Of a stretch of DNA of 64,000 nucleotides, positions 17,884 to 26,358 are shown in pieces. The stretch is from the NCBI GenBank assembly GCA_032162705.1, contig JAVRON010000070.1:9660-73659 (forward strand). Reading direction: 5' to 3'. The number at the start of each line of letters is the position of its first letter. Positions within the stretch are counted from its first letter, which is position 1. This DNA is from QHXN01 sp032162705. Lineage in GTDB: Bacteria; Acidobacteriota; Blastocatellia; Pyrinomonadales; Pyrinomonadaceae. Made by a program: the position numbers and the translations under genes. The notes under the pieces were generated by a model. That model made no database searches, was not told the DNA's origin, and saw only the letters and a program-made list of their open reading frames with translations.

Positions 17884-18375
17884 GTGTCTTACAAAATCAT
17901 AGTCGTTGACGACGAGCCAGCCAACCTCCGCTTGCTTGAGAGACTTTTCCGCCAGGACTATCAAGTCGTCACGGTCACATCAGGCGAGGAAGCCTTGCTC
18001 CTGCTCGACCAACATGACGCGGCATTATTAATTACTGACCAGCGTATGCCGGGAATGACGGGTGTCGAACTGCTGAAACATACTGCGACGATCAGGCCGC
18101 ATATGGTTCGCATGATCCTTACTGGTTACACTGACGTTGATGCGCTCGTGGAAGCGATTAATAGCGACCTGGTTTACAAGTACGTGACCAAGCCGTGGAA
18201 CAATGAAGAATTGCGTCTGACGGTCAGCCGTGCGTTGGAGCACTACGAGACAACAAAAGCTCGCCACGAGCTTCAGATGACGAACCAGCGTCTCGTCGCG
18301 CGCCTGCGGGAGATACAGCAACTCGCCGCTCTCGATGAAAATAAGATGGATGAACTGGTGCAACCACGTTCGTGA
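17884..18375 (+). CDS. Response regulator with C-terminal helical tail, GTG start
   Basis: The 163-residue protein has a HupR/HoxA-like receiver: D9-D10, D52 in LITDQRMPGMTG, switch threonine in MILTGYTD, and VTKPWNNEEL. Its C-terminal forty residues are helical and charged (LEHYETTKARHELQ onward) where relatives carry an AAA+ or HD-GYP output, so the output appears absent. AAGGAG at 17867-17872 is eleven bases before the GTG. It closes the cluster; no terminator hairpin is evident after it. Confidence 0.85.
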   Translation: MSYKIIVVDDEPANLRLLERLFRQDYQVVTVTSGEEALLLLDQHDAALLITDQRMPGMTGVELLKHTATIRPHMVRMILTGYTDVDALVEAINSDLVYKYVTKPWNNEELRLTVSRALEHYETTKARHELQMTNQRLVARLREIQQLAALDENKMDELVQPRS

Positions 18376-18787
18376 GGCATGACGAGACCGCACTGCCCTG
18401 GGCTGTGCGAGCGTTAAGCTTGCCCCCCTTTTGACATGAGGTCATACAGCGATTGAATTTCAAGCGGGCGTATGTCTGACAGACGCTTTTCTCCGATGAA
18501 CGGGCGCACATAGTTCCTTGAGCAGCCATTCATAGGTTCGGTTCGCGCGCTCGGTTACGCGCGGACGCGCTGCCGTCTGGAGCCATTTATTAGACCAAAC
18601 TTGAAACGCTTGCCATATCTGCAACGAAAGCAAACCTTGAGACTTTATTAATGGTTCTCTACAATCAGCGTTAAGTTTTACCTGCGAATGCGAAATACCA
18701 AAGCCTCCGCCTTTGCCGGAAAGCTGCCGGTGAGTGATAACTCCCAACGAAAACAGTTGTGATAAATTCGCGTCCCCCTACTGAATT
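18376..18787. other. Intergenic region between signalling cluster and restriction locus
   Basis: I see no recognisable gene. A 95-codon frame on the minus strand (18460-18747) has no family resemblance and was left out. GATAAA at about 18761, preceded by TGT, could be an extended -10 box for hsdR, with no clear -35. Base composition becomes richer in A and T from here onward, marking the likely left boundary of a transferred segment. Confidence 0.35.
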
Positions 18788-21544
18788 ATGAATCCAAATG
18801 AAGCCCTGACAAGAAAACGTCTTATAGACGGGCGCATAGTTAAATCGGGGTGGAATTTATTTGACCGTAATGAAGTGAGATTTGAAGTTCCTGCGAGCGG
18901 CGACGATGACAATTGGTTTGACGGTATTACAGATTACAGCCTCTATCTGCCAAACGGCGAAATAATCGCCATCGTCGAAGCCAAACGCCAAAGCCGAAGC
19001 CCGCAAACTGCTCGTGAGCAAGCCAAACTTTACGCCGAAAGAATCCAACAGAACCAAAGTTTTCGCCCGTTTGTTTTTCTCTCTAATGGAGTTGAAATTT
19101 GGTTTTGGGATACCGAAGAGGAAACACCACGAGAAGTTGCCGAATTCTTTTCCCGCGAAGATTTAGAGCGAATGCTTTTTATAAAGCAGAATAAACTCGC
19201 TCTGGCAGAGGCTTCAATCAATGCCGACATCTCAGGACGTTTATATCAGCAAGAAGCGATTCGCCGAGTATCAAAAACATTTGATGTTGAAAAGAAGCGT
19301 CGCGCTTTGCTAGTGATGGCAACCGGAACTGGTAAAACGCGGACTTCGATGGGTTTGATTGATCTGTTTCTAAAGACCAATCAAGCGCGCCGCGTTTTGT
19401 TTCTCGCCGACCGTGATGCTTTAGTTGACCAGGCGTTAACCGAGGGTATTAGACAGCATTTGCCGAACGAGCCAAACGACCGGATTTTCACCCACCACAT
19501 AGACAAGACCAAACGGCTTTACGTTGCGACCCTTCACACTATTGGCAGATGTTTTGAGGAATTTAGTCCGGCGTTTTTCGATTTGATTATCTTTGACGAA
19601 GCGCATCGTTCGATCTTCAACAAACTCGGCGAAGTGATTCAGTATTTCGATGCTCGAATGATCGGCTTGACGGCGACGCCAGCCGGTTTCGTTGACCGCG
19701 ATACGTTTCTGCTTTTTGATTGTCCCGACGGGATTCCGACTTTTTGCTATCCATATAGCCAGGCCATCGAAGACAAAGTTTTGGTTGACTACAGCCTTTA
19801 CAAAGCGCAAACCAATTTTCAACGCGCGGGAATTAAAGGCGTAGATTTAACCGAAGAAGAGCAGAACCTTTTGATTGAACAAGGCATCGACCCGGACGAG
19901 ATTGATTACACGGGAACGGATATCGAAAGACGGGTCAGCGACAAAGACACGCTCCGCAAGCAATGGACGGAGATTTGGGACGTTTGCTTGAAAGACGAAT
20001 CGGGACAACTACCGGGCAAGACGATTGTTTTTGCGATGACGCAAGACCACGCCGAAAGACTGATGCTTGCCTTTGAAGAAATGTATCCGCAGTTCAAAGA
20101 TTTAGTTCGCGTCATCACCTCCGATACCGAACGAGTGCGCGACGGTGCCTGGGGCGACGGCTTGATTACTCAATTTAAAAAACACGATATGCCGCGTATA
20201 GCCATTTCCGTTGATATGCTCGACACGGGCATTGATGTTCCCGAAATTGTGAATCTCGTTTTTATGAAGCCGGTGCGTTCACGAATCAAACTTGAGCAGA
20301 TGATCGGGCGCGGAACGCGCAACAACGAAGCGTGCCGTTTTCATAGCCGCTTGCCCGACGGTAAGAAAACCGAATTTAAGATAATTGATTTTTGGGAAAA
20401 CGATTTCAACAAAAAAGCTGAAGAGACGAATAAGCAAACCGTTCCCGTTCTGGTAACTGTCTTTAACACGCGGCTCAACGTCGCAAGGCTTTATCTCAAG
20501 AAACAGGATTCGGAAGATTTTCGCGCGACGATTGCCGATTTGCGCGAAATGGTCAATCGCATTCCGCAGGATTCTTTTCAAGTGAAAAAGATTCTGCCGC
20601 AGATTTCGCAGGCTTGGGAAGATTCCTACTGGCAGTTTTGGAGTCAGAACAAGCTTGATTTCCTGCGTTTGAAAATCTCGCCGCTCCTGCGTTTTGTGCC
20701 GAATGTTGATGTTCAAGCCGAGACGTTTACGAGTAAGATCGAGCGTCTGAAATATCAGATTTTGACCAACAAGGTTGCGGAAAGCACGATTGAGTCAATC
20801 AATGAAGATGTCAGCCGCTTACCCGATTTCGTCTTGGATAAACCTTTTTGCCGGGAGTCCGCCGAAGCTTGTATGTCCGGTCAGATTCGCAGCGCGAGCT
20901 TGCAACAATTAAATGCAGTCATTCGCAATCTCGCGCCTGAAATGAAAAACCGGCGCGATAAGGAAAATCTTTTTATCACCCTTGATTTGCCCGACTTCAT
21001 CGCCACACGCGGATACATCACTTTGAGCGAAGGCGGCGAACGTATTTTCGTCGAGCAGTACCGCGAGCGCGTCGAGCAAAAAGTAAACTCGTTAGTCGAA
21101 AATCATCCGACGGTTTTAGCCATTCGACGCGGCGAAGCGGTAACGGATGAACAGCTCATTGCGCTCGAAAAAGTTCTGCGTCAAACTTTGAGCGCGGCTG
21201 ATGTGCAACTGACAAAAGACAATATCCGTAAGGCTTATGGCTTTCGCGTGAACAGTTTTCTCGGCTTCATCCGTCATCTGCTCGAACTCGAATCCTTGCC
21301 GAATTACGAAACCATCGTCGCCCGCAAGTTTGAAGAGTTTTCCGCGCAGCATAATTATACGGACGAGCAATTAACTTTCCTGCGTGCGCTGCAAAGCGAG
21401 TTTTTACGCAAAAACAAACTTGAGCTGGCTGACCTTTACGATTCAAACGCGATCAGACGTTTTGGCAATAATGCGGTTGACCGGCTTTTTACCGAAAGCG
21501 ACAAAGCAAAGATTTTGCAATTTACACAGAAGATCACCGCCTAA
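18788..21544 (+). CDS. hsdR: Type I restriction endonuclease, R subunit
   Basis: The 918-residue protein is the DNA-translocating and cleaving subunit of a type I restriction complex. The N-terminal HSDR_N nuclease shows the PD-(D/E)xK pattern, with D in GITDYSLY and ExK in IVEAKRQ. The SF2 helicase core has Walker A ATGTGKT (K183), DEAH (D270), LTATP and the late motif IGRGTRN. The C-terminal part resembles the EcoEI R C-terminal domain that contacts the methylase. Length is close to the EcoEI-type norm and no frameshift was found, so it appears intact. Codons are A/T-richer than the genes on either side. It precedes hsdM and hsdS on the same strand but is cut off from them by repeats and a transposase remnant, so shared transcription is uncertain. 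Confidence 0.93.
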   Translation: MNPNEALTRKRLIDGRIVKSGWNLFDRNEVRFEVPASGDDDNWFDGITDYSLYLPNGEIIAIVEAKRQSRSPQTAREQAKLYAERIQQNQSFRPFVFLSNGVEIWFWDTEEETPREVAEFFSREDLERMLFIKQNKLALAEASINADISGRLYQQEAIRRVSKTFDVEKKRRALLVMATGTGKTRTSMGLIDLFLKTNQARRVLFLADRDALVDQALTEGIRQHLPNEPNDRIFTHHIDKTKRLYVATLHTIGRCFEEFSPAFFDLIIFDEAHRSIFNKLGEVIQYFDARMIGLTATPAGFVDRDTFLLFDCPDGIPTFCYPYSQAIEDKVLVDYSLYKAQTNFQRAGIKGVDLTEEEQNLLIEQGIDPDEIDYTGTDIERRVSDKDTLRKQWTEIWDVCLKDESGQLPGKTIVFAMTQDHAERLMLAFEEMYPQFKDLVRVITSDTERVRDGAWGDGLITQFKKHDMPRIAISVDMLDTGIDVPEIVNLVFMKPVRSRIKLEQMIGRGTRNNEACRFHSRLPDGKKTEFKIIDFWENDFNKKAEETNKQTVPVLVTVFNTRLNVARLYLKKQDSEDFRATIADLREMVNRIPQDSFQVKKILPQISQAWEDSYWQFWSQNKLDFLRLKISPLLRFVPNVDVQAETFTSKIERLKYQILTNKVAESTIESINEDVSRLPDFVLDKPFCRESAEACMSGQIRSASLQQLNAVIRNLAPEMKNRRDKENLFITLDLPDFIATRGYITLSEGGERIFVEQYRERVEQKVNSLVENHPTVLAIRRGEAVTDEQLIALEKVLRQTLSAADVQLTKDNIRKAYGFRVNSFLGFIRHLLELESLPNYETIVARKFEEFSAQHNYTDEQLTFLRALQSEFLRKNKLELADLYDSNAIRRFGNNAVDRLFTESDKAKILQFTQKITA

Positions 21545-21548
21545 CAAA

Positions 21549-21743
21549 GGCGGAAACGCGACCGTGAGGGAGCGTGTCAGAACACATTCGCTAACGGTCA
21601 TGTTTCTGCTTAATATAGACACACTCTCGTGTTTCCGCCTAATGTAGACACGCTCCCTAACGGTCGTGTTTCCGCCTAATGTAGACACGCTCCCTGACGG
21701 TCGCGTTTCTGCCTAACATGCTCCCTGACGGTCGCGTTTCCGC
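21549..21743. repeat. Cluster of REP-like palindromic units after hsdR
   Basis: One plus-oriented unit (GGCGGAAACGCGACCGTGAG onward, 21549-21578) is followed by about five minus-oriented copies. Two are exact 37-base tandem units (21640-21676 and 21677-21713) that differ at only a few positions; two others are shortened. Each unit pairs with the plus-oriented one to form a stem. The same sequence recurs at 22272, 22375 and 24160-24233 and nowhere else in the window, which ties it to the restriction locus and the transposase remnant. Confidence 0.85.
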
Positions 21744-21745
21744 TT

Positions 21746-22270
21746 ATGAGAGACGAAGAGTGGGATGACAATGTTTTTCCGATGGCTTATTTGGTGACGT
21801 TTCGCTGTTACGGCAGTTGGCTTCACGGCGACGAGCGAGGCTCGGTTGACGTTCACGGCAAAAACATTTTCGGCACGCCCGACATTGCTTCAAACCCGAA
21901 ACTGAAAGGGTTGATGCAGAAGGAATTGAAAAATTCGCCGTTTTTGCTCGATCAAAAGCAACGTCGCGTGGTTGAAGAATCAATCCGCGAGGTTTGCCGG
22001 CATCGCGGCTACACTTTGCAAGCCGTGAATGCGAGAAGTAATCACGTCCACGCGGTTGTCTCTGCACAGTCGAAACCTGAATTGATAATTAACGCTTTCA
22101 AAGCATATGCGACAAGGAAACTGCGCGAGATGAATTTGTTGCCGCCGGAAATTAGTCCGTGATCACGCGGCCAAAGCCGTCGTTATTTATGGAAGCCTCG
22201 TCACGTCGCTCTAGCTGTCGAATATGTGCTTTACGCGCAGGGCGACGTACTGTTTGAACTTGAAGATTAA
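21746..22270 (+). pseudogene. RAYT/IS200-like Y1 transposase, interrupted by an in-frame TGA
   Basis: The first 138 codons read as a Y1 (HUH) transposase: LVTFRCYGSWLHGDERGSVD near the N-terminus and the metal-binding histidines in NHVHAVVSA. Codon 139 is TGA (22160-22162), but the same frame continues without shift to TAA at 22268-22270, giving SRGQSRRYLWKPRHVALAVE then YVLYAQGD, the family's usual C-terminus. One base change from TGG (Trp) to TGA would explain this. The catalytic tyrosine of the family lies in the C-terminal helix, so the truncated product should be inactive. REP-like palindromes flank it on both sides, the arrangement expected for REP-associated tyrosine transposases. The ATG lies at the edge of a repeat unit. 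Confidence 0.85.
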
Positions 22271-22271
22271 C

Positions 22272-22406
22272 GGCAGAAACGCGACCGTGAGGGAGCGTGT
22301 CTACAGTAAACTAGAGAGCCTCTGAATTATGATGGACACACTATTATCAGAGACACACCGACACACTATGATAATAGACACGCTCGCTGACGCTCGCGTT
22401 TCTGCC
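22272..22406. repeat. Inverted REP-like pair between transposase remnant and hsdM
   Basis: A plus unit (22272-22303) and a minus unit (22375-22406) match as inverted repeats at 29 of 32 positions. They enclose about 70 bases rich in ACACACT and TGATAAT words. Together with the cluster before the transposase this leaves the remnant bracketed by oppositely oriented units. Confidence 0.8.
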
Positions 22407-22444
22407 TTTTGCATATAACGCTCGCGTTTCTGCCTTTTGCATAT
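22390..22444 (+). repeat. Perfect 27-bp tandem repeat running into the hsdM start codon
   Basis: The word starting ACGCTCGCGTTTCTGCC and ending TTTTGCATAT occurs at 22390-22416 and again at 22418-22444. The first 17 bases are the end of a REP unit. The second copy ends inside the hsdM ATG (22443-22445), so duplication of the repeat end created or moved the hsdM leader. No purine-rich ribosome-binding site is left in front of the ATG. Confidence 0.85.
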
Positions 22445-24179
22445 GCTGACAGATTCAAAACTGCGTTCACAGGTAAATGCCATCTGGAACAAACTGCATT
22501 CCGGCGGTTTGCCGAATCCGCTCGACTCCATCGAACAGCTTTCTTACTTGCTATTCCTAAAACGCATTGACGACGAAGAGAAGCAGCGCGAGCAAAATGC
22601 GCGGCTTCGCGGGCAGGAGTTCGAGTCGCTGTTTGCCGACAAGGAATTGCGTTGGGGTCATTGGACAAACCTTCCGGCGGTGGAAGCCTTAAAGCACGTT
22701 AAGGAGAAAGTTTTCCCCGCGCTGAAGATGATCGGCAGCGGCGAAAGCTCGTTTGCGATTCAGATGGAGAACGCCGAGTTCAAAATCAACAGGGCCAACC
22801 TGCTCGTCGAGGTCTGCAAGGCGATTGATGAGATGCACATCTCGCAATATAACCACGACGTGCAGGGCGACCTTTATGAATACCTGCTTGGTTATCTGAA
22901 CATCGCCGGACGCAACGGGCAGTTTCGCACGCCGCGCCACATTATTCGGATGATGGTGCAGATGGTTGACCCGAAAGTTAATGAAAGAATCTGCGATCCG
23001 GCTGCCGGGACGTGCGGCTTTCTGGTCAACGCTTATCAATACATTCTCGAAAAAAATACGAGCGAGGGAATTCTCACTTACGACGCAGAAGGATTGCCGC
23101 ACAATCTCGCGGGCGACCTGCTTGATGAGCGAAGCGAAAAGTTTTTGCAAACTGAAGCCCTGACCGGATTTGATAGCGATGCGGGAATGACGATGCTTCG
23201 GATCGGTTCGATGAACCTGATGCTGCACGGCATCAAGCACCCGCGATTTTTCTACAACGACACGCTCTCGAAAACCTACACGGAAGAGCGCCGTTATGAT
23301 GTCGTGCTGGCAAATCCGCCGTTCAAAGGCGCGATGGATTCGTCTTCAATCGGCGAAGACTTGCCCGCGAACGTCAAGAAAACCGAGATTCTTTTTCAGC
23401 ATCTTTTTCTGCGGATTTTGGAAATGGGTGGGCGCTGCGGCGTGATTGTGCCGGACGGCGTTTTGTTCGGCTCGTCGAACGCGCACGTCTCGGTGCGGAA
23501 GAAGTTGATTGACGAGAACCGGCTCGAAGCCGTCGTTTCGATGCCGTCGGGAGTTTTCAAACCTTACGCCGGAGTTTCGACCGCCGTTTTGATTTTCACC
23601 AAAGGCGGCGCGACCGACCGGGTTTGGTTTTACGATATGCAGGCGGACGGTCTTTCGCTCGACGACAAACGGCAAAGAGTAGCCGACAACGATATACCAG
23701 ACATTCTCGCGTGTTGGAACAATCGGAAGAATGAAAAGTTTTACGCTGACCGCATCAATCGTCTGAGTCTTTTGAAGGAAACGGTTGCGCCGTTGAAGGC
23801 CGAGAGATTGACGCTCGAACGCGACATCAACCGTTTGATGTTTGAAAGCGTGATTGCCGCGTCCGAGGACGAAACGGCGCGCATCGCGCTCGAAACCGAA
23901 GAGCAAAAACTGGCCGAGCTAAACGAGAGAATCGCGCCGATTCAAAAAGAGATCGACCAACTCGGCAATCAGTTCTGGGTTGATAAAAAGCAGATTCAGG
24001 CGAACAAATACGACCTTTCCGCCAGCCGTTACCGGCACATCGAAGCGGACGAAACGTTTTACGAAGAGCCGAATGTGACGCTCGAAAGATTGATGGAGTT
24101 GGAAGACGTAACCAAAGACGAAGCCGAAACTTTGTTTCAAACAATAAATTCACTCACTTGGCGGAAACACGACCGTTAG
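22443..24179 (+). CDS. hsdM: Type I restriction-modification methyltransferase, M subunit
   Basis: The 578-residue protein is an N6-adenine methyltransferase. It has the N-terminal HsdM helical domain (about 8-130), the GQFRTPRHIIRMMV motif, SAM-binding motif I DPAAGTCGFL and catalytic NPPF with N291. A charged C-terminal coiled region probably contacts HsdS. The ATG at 22443 is preferred to TTG 22437. The leader has no visible Shine-Dalgarno sequence because a REP-derived tandem repeat abuts the ATG. The last codons (WRKHDR and stop) are encoded by another REP unit starting at 24160, so the native C-terminus may have been replaced; the methylase core is intact. Confidence 0.93.
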   Translation: MLTDSKLRSQVNAIWNKLHSGGLPNPLDSIEQLSYLLFLKRIDDEEKQREQNARLRGQEFESLFADKELRWGHWTNLPAVEALKHVKEKVFPALKMIGSGESSFAIQMENAEFKINRANLLVEVCKAIDEMHISQYNHDVQGDLYEYLLGYLNIAGRNGQFRTPRHIIRMMVQMVDPKVNERICDPAAGTCGFLVNAYQYILEKNTSEGILTYDAEGLPHNLAGDLLDERSEKFLQTEALTGFDSDAGMTMLRIGSMNLMLHGIKHPRFFYNDTLSKTYTEERRYDVVLANPPFKGAMDSSSIGEDLPANVKKTEILFQHLFLRILEMGGRCGVIVPDGVLFGSSNAHVSVRKKLIDENRLEAVVSMPSGVFKPYAGVSTAVLIFTKGGATDRVWFYDMQADGLSLDDKRQRVADNDIPDILACWNNRKNEKFYADRINRLSLLKETVAPLKAERLTLERDINRLMFESVIAASEDETARIALETEEQKLAELNERIAPIQKEIDQLGNQFWVDKKQIQANKYDLSASRYRHIEADETFYEEPNVTLERLMELEDVTKDEAETLFQTINSLTWRKHDR

Positions 24180-24233
24180 GGAGTGTGTGAGCGCTCATTA
24201 TTTGACACACTCCCTAACGGTCGTGTTTCCGCC
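24160..24233. repeat. Perfect 29-bp REP hairpin overlapping the hsdM stop
   Basis: The arms 24160-24188 and 24205-24233 are exact reverse complements around a 16-base loop. The left arm begins GGCGGAAACACGACCGTTAG and supplies the hsdM stop codon at 24177-24179. The stem could stop transcription or protect the hsdM 3' end. It belongs to the same family as the repeats at 21549-21743 and 22272-22406. Confidence 0.92.
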
Positions 24234-24322
24234 TTGAATGTTTGCTTACGTCACACAACAAGGCCGTGAACCCGCAACCTGAATAATAAAATCTCCGTCG
24301 AATTTTTGGCGCGCTTGGAAGA

Positions 24323-25456
24323 ATGAAAACAGTCGCTTTATCTAAAGTTGCCAAAATAAATATGGGGCAAAGTCCGCTGTCCGAGTCATACAACAAAATT
24401 GGTGACGGACTTCCGTTTTTTCAAGGGAAAACTGATTTTGGAGATATGTATCCAAAAATCAGAGTCTTTTGCACCTCACCTAACAAAATCGCCGAAGCCG
24501 ATGACATCTTGCTTTCAGTTCGCGCGCCTGTTGGCTCAATCAATATTTGCAAAACAAAATCTTGCATCGGGCGCGGACTAGCTGCCATTCGCGCAAAGTC
24601 AGAGATTGAACAGAAATATCTTTATCACTTTCTAAACTTCTATGAGCCGCAACTTGCACAAATTGGCAAAGGCTCGACCTTTGAAGCAGTCAATCGTGAA
24701 GATGTTGAGAACATCCAAATTCCGCTTCCAAACCCCGACGAACAAAAGCGGATTGCCGCGATTCTAGACAAGGCTGACCGTCTGCGTCGCCAACGCCGTT
24801 ACGCCCAAACTCTTTCTGATTCTTTTCTCCAATCCGTCTTTATCAAAATGTTCGGCGATATTTTTAAGAATGAAAAGGATTTTGAAATTGGTGGATTAGG
24901 GCAAAAAGTTTCTTTTATGACAAGCGGCTCAAGAGGTTGGGCAGAACATTACACAACCAAAGGCGACTTGTTTTTGCGGATTCAAAATGTCAACAAAGGT
25001 GAACTGTTACTTGATGACATCGCTTTTGTTCAAGCGCCTGACACAGCAGAGGCTAAAAGAACCAAAGTTAAAGAAGGCGATGTTTTATTAACCATCACAG
25101 CCGCATTAGGAAGAAGCGCGGTAATTCCGAAGAATCTGCCGACAGCATACATAAATCAGCATATTGCTTTGCTTCGAGTCAAAGAACTCGATCCGACATT
25201 TGTTTCTCACTTCATAACGTCAAAAAGCGGACAAATTCAAATTCAAATGCTTGACCGTGAAGGCGTGAAATCTGGATTAAATTTTGATGACATCAAAGGA
25301 ATAAAAATCTTATTGCCGCCGCTTCCGTTACAAGAAAATTTCGCCACCATCGTCCAAAAGTTTGAGCGCGTCCGTCGCCAGCAGCGCGAAGCCACGCGGC
25401 AGGCCGAACATCTTTTTCAAACACTGCTCCATCGCGCCTTTCGCGGCGAGCTGTGA
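24323..25456 (+). CDS. hsdS: Type I restriction-modification specificity subunit
   Basis: The 377-residue protein has the two-fold HsdS layout: target recognition domain 1 (about 1-150), a conserved helical spacer (about 140-185, PNPDEQKRIAAILDKADRLR), target recognition domain 2 (about 195-340) and a C-terminal helix (LPLQENFATIVQKFERVRRQ) that repeats the spacer. IPLPNPDEQKRIAAIL and ILLPPLPLQENFATIV are the typical paired motifs that dock with two HsdM copies. It defines the bipartite DNA target, which cannot be read from sequence. It is somewhat short but complete. The gap of 143 bases before it holds the hsdM hairpin. Confidence 0.93.
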   Translation: MKTVALSKVAKINMGQSPLSESYNKIGDGLPFFQGKTDFGDMYPKIRVFCTSPNKIAEADDILLSVRAPVGSINICKTKSCIGRGLAAIRAKSEIEQKYLYHFLNFYEPQLAQIGKGSTFEAVNREDVENIQIPLPNPDEQKRIAAILDKADRLRRQRRYAQTLSDSFLQSVFIKMFGDIFKNEKDFEIGGLGQKVSFMTSGSRGWAEHYTTKGDLFLRIQNVNKGELLLDDIAFVQAPDTAEAKRTKVKEGDVLLTITAALGRSAVIPKNLPTAYINQHIALLRVKELDPTFVSHFITSKSGQIQIQMLDREGVKSGLNFDDIKGIKILLPPLPLQENFATIVQKFERVRRQQREATRQAEHLFQTLLHRAFRGEL

Positions 25457-25766
25457 AAATTGAAATGATAGATGACCGCTTGCTGGACTCTTTCAGATAA
25501 CTGGAGATCATCGCCGCCGACATCAGAAGATGTACGTAGCGCAAGAGTTCGCTCTGCTTGTACGGGAGGGCGGGATTGAACTCGACGATTCGTCTCAGGG
25601 CTTGAAAGAAAACTCCCGGATGAAGTGAAGCTTGCCCGGTTCGACCCAACCAAACCGGATGACCGCTTCAATCGAGACAAAGTTTCAAAGCCTGGCGGCA
25701 TTTCATTTGCTTGTGAGTTTCATGGGGCGCGAGAAACCCGGATAAACGTAAAAGGGTTATGTCTTT
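25457..25766. other. Intergenic region at right edge of restriction locus
   Basis: No complete gene was recognised. A minus-strand stretch at about 25500-25640 reads plausibly as protein (FFQALRRIVEFNPALPYKQS and following), and a plus-strand 28-codon frame starts near 25661, but neither has a recognisable family or a good start. This may be a scar with gene debris left by acquisition of the restriction locus. Confidence 0.35.
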
Positions 25767-26351
25767 ATGACAGGTGAAGAGAAGCAGCACCGTCAGACTG
25801 AACGCAAGGCTTACTATCGCAGGAACAGGCGGGAAAACATATGTTTCCCCGTCAGGCTCGAAATACCTTCGGACGAAGGCGGGACTCAGGTGATAAAGGC
25901 TCACACGCTTGTGGTGAGCCACGCCGGCGCGACCCTCGACATGGACGTGACCATCCCCATAGGCATGGGACTCCAGGTCTCTCCGCCGTTTGGCGGCACC
26001 ATCCTCGCGGAAGTAAACGGCGCATGGGTCGAACAGGAGAGTGGCCGACACAGAGTCAGCATCCGCCTGATAGACCCTCCGGCATGGACTTCGCCCGAAA
26101 GGTTCTCCGTCTCGGGCGGCGTCTCGCAAGAGCAGTCGAGCCTTCGTGTGCATCCGGGCACGTCACAGATGCTCGCCGAGTACACAGCCTATCTGAACGA
26201 GACGACCGGCGAAGAGACGCCCCCCGACAAGGTGGCGGCGAATATACTGGAGAGGGCGTTCCAGTCGGACGAGAAGTTTCAAGAGTGGTTCGACGCGAAG
26301 ATTCTGGAAGACCTACAGGCATGGGAGAAGGCGTGCGTGCGAGAGGGCTAG
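25767..26351 (+). CDS. PilZ-like domain protein
   Basis: The 194-residue protein begins with a charged stretch and the RxxxR-type arginine motif (RRNRRENICFPVRLE), followed by beta strands with VVSHAGATLDMD, where PilZ domains have (D/N)xSxxG. Here the D/N position is valine, so c-di-GMP affinity is uncertain. The C-terminal part (about 125-194) is helical with no family I recognise. PilZ proteins act as c-di-GMP receptors for motility, secretion or polysaccharide export. It converges tail to tail, seven bases apart, with a GGDEF-EAL gene, which supports a c-di-GMP role. AAGGG about eleven bases upstream is a weak ribosome-binding site. Confidence 0.7.
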   Translation: MTGEEKQHRQTERKAYYRRNRRENICFPVRLEIPSDEGGTQVIKAHTLVVSHAGATLDMDVTIPIGMGLQVSPPFGGTILAEVNGAWVEQESGRHRVSIRLIDPPAWTSPERFSVSGGVSQEQSSLRVHPGTSQMLAEYTAYLNETTGEETPPDKVAANILERAFQSDEKFQEWFDAKILEDLQAWEKACVREG

Positions 26352-26358
26352 GAGTTAT

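Noticed and set aside
18460..18747. 95-codon minus-strand frame before hsdR
   Set aside because: No ribosome-binding site, no recognisable domain and low-complexity composition.
22160..22162. Selenocysteine or Trp recoding of TGA in the transposase
   Set aside because: Other genes here end in TGA, and no SECIS-like hairpin is apparent directly after this codon; a nonsense mutation is simpler.
21549..24233. CRISPR array
   Set aside because: The repeats are palindromic, unevenly spaced, in both orientations and have no unique spacers of constant length or cas genes nearby.
25293..25649. Minus-strand frame containing FFQALRRIVEFNPALPYKQS
   Set aside because: Part of it reads like protein, but it overlaps the hsdS end antisense and has no credible start or family; kept only as possible gene debris.
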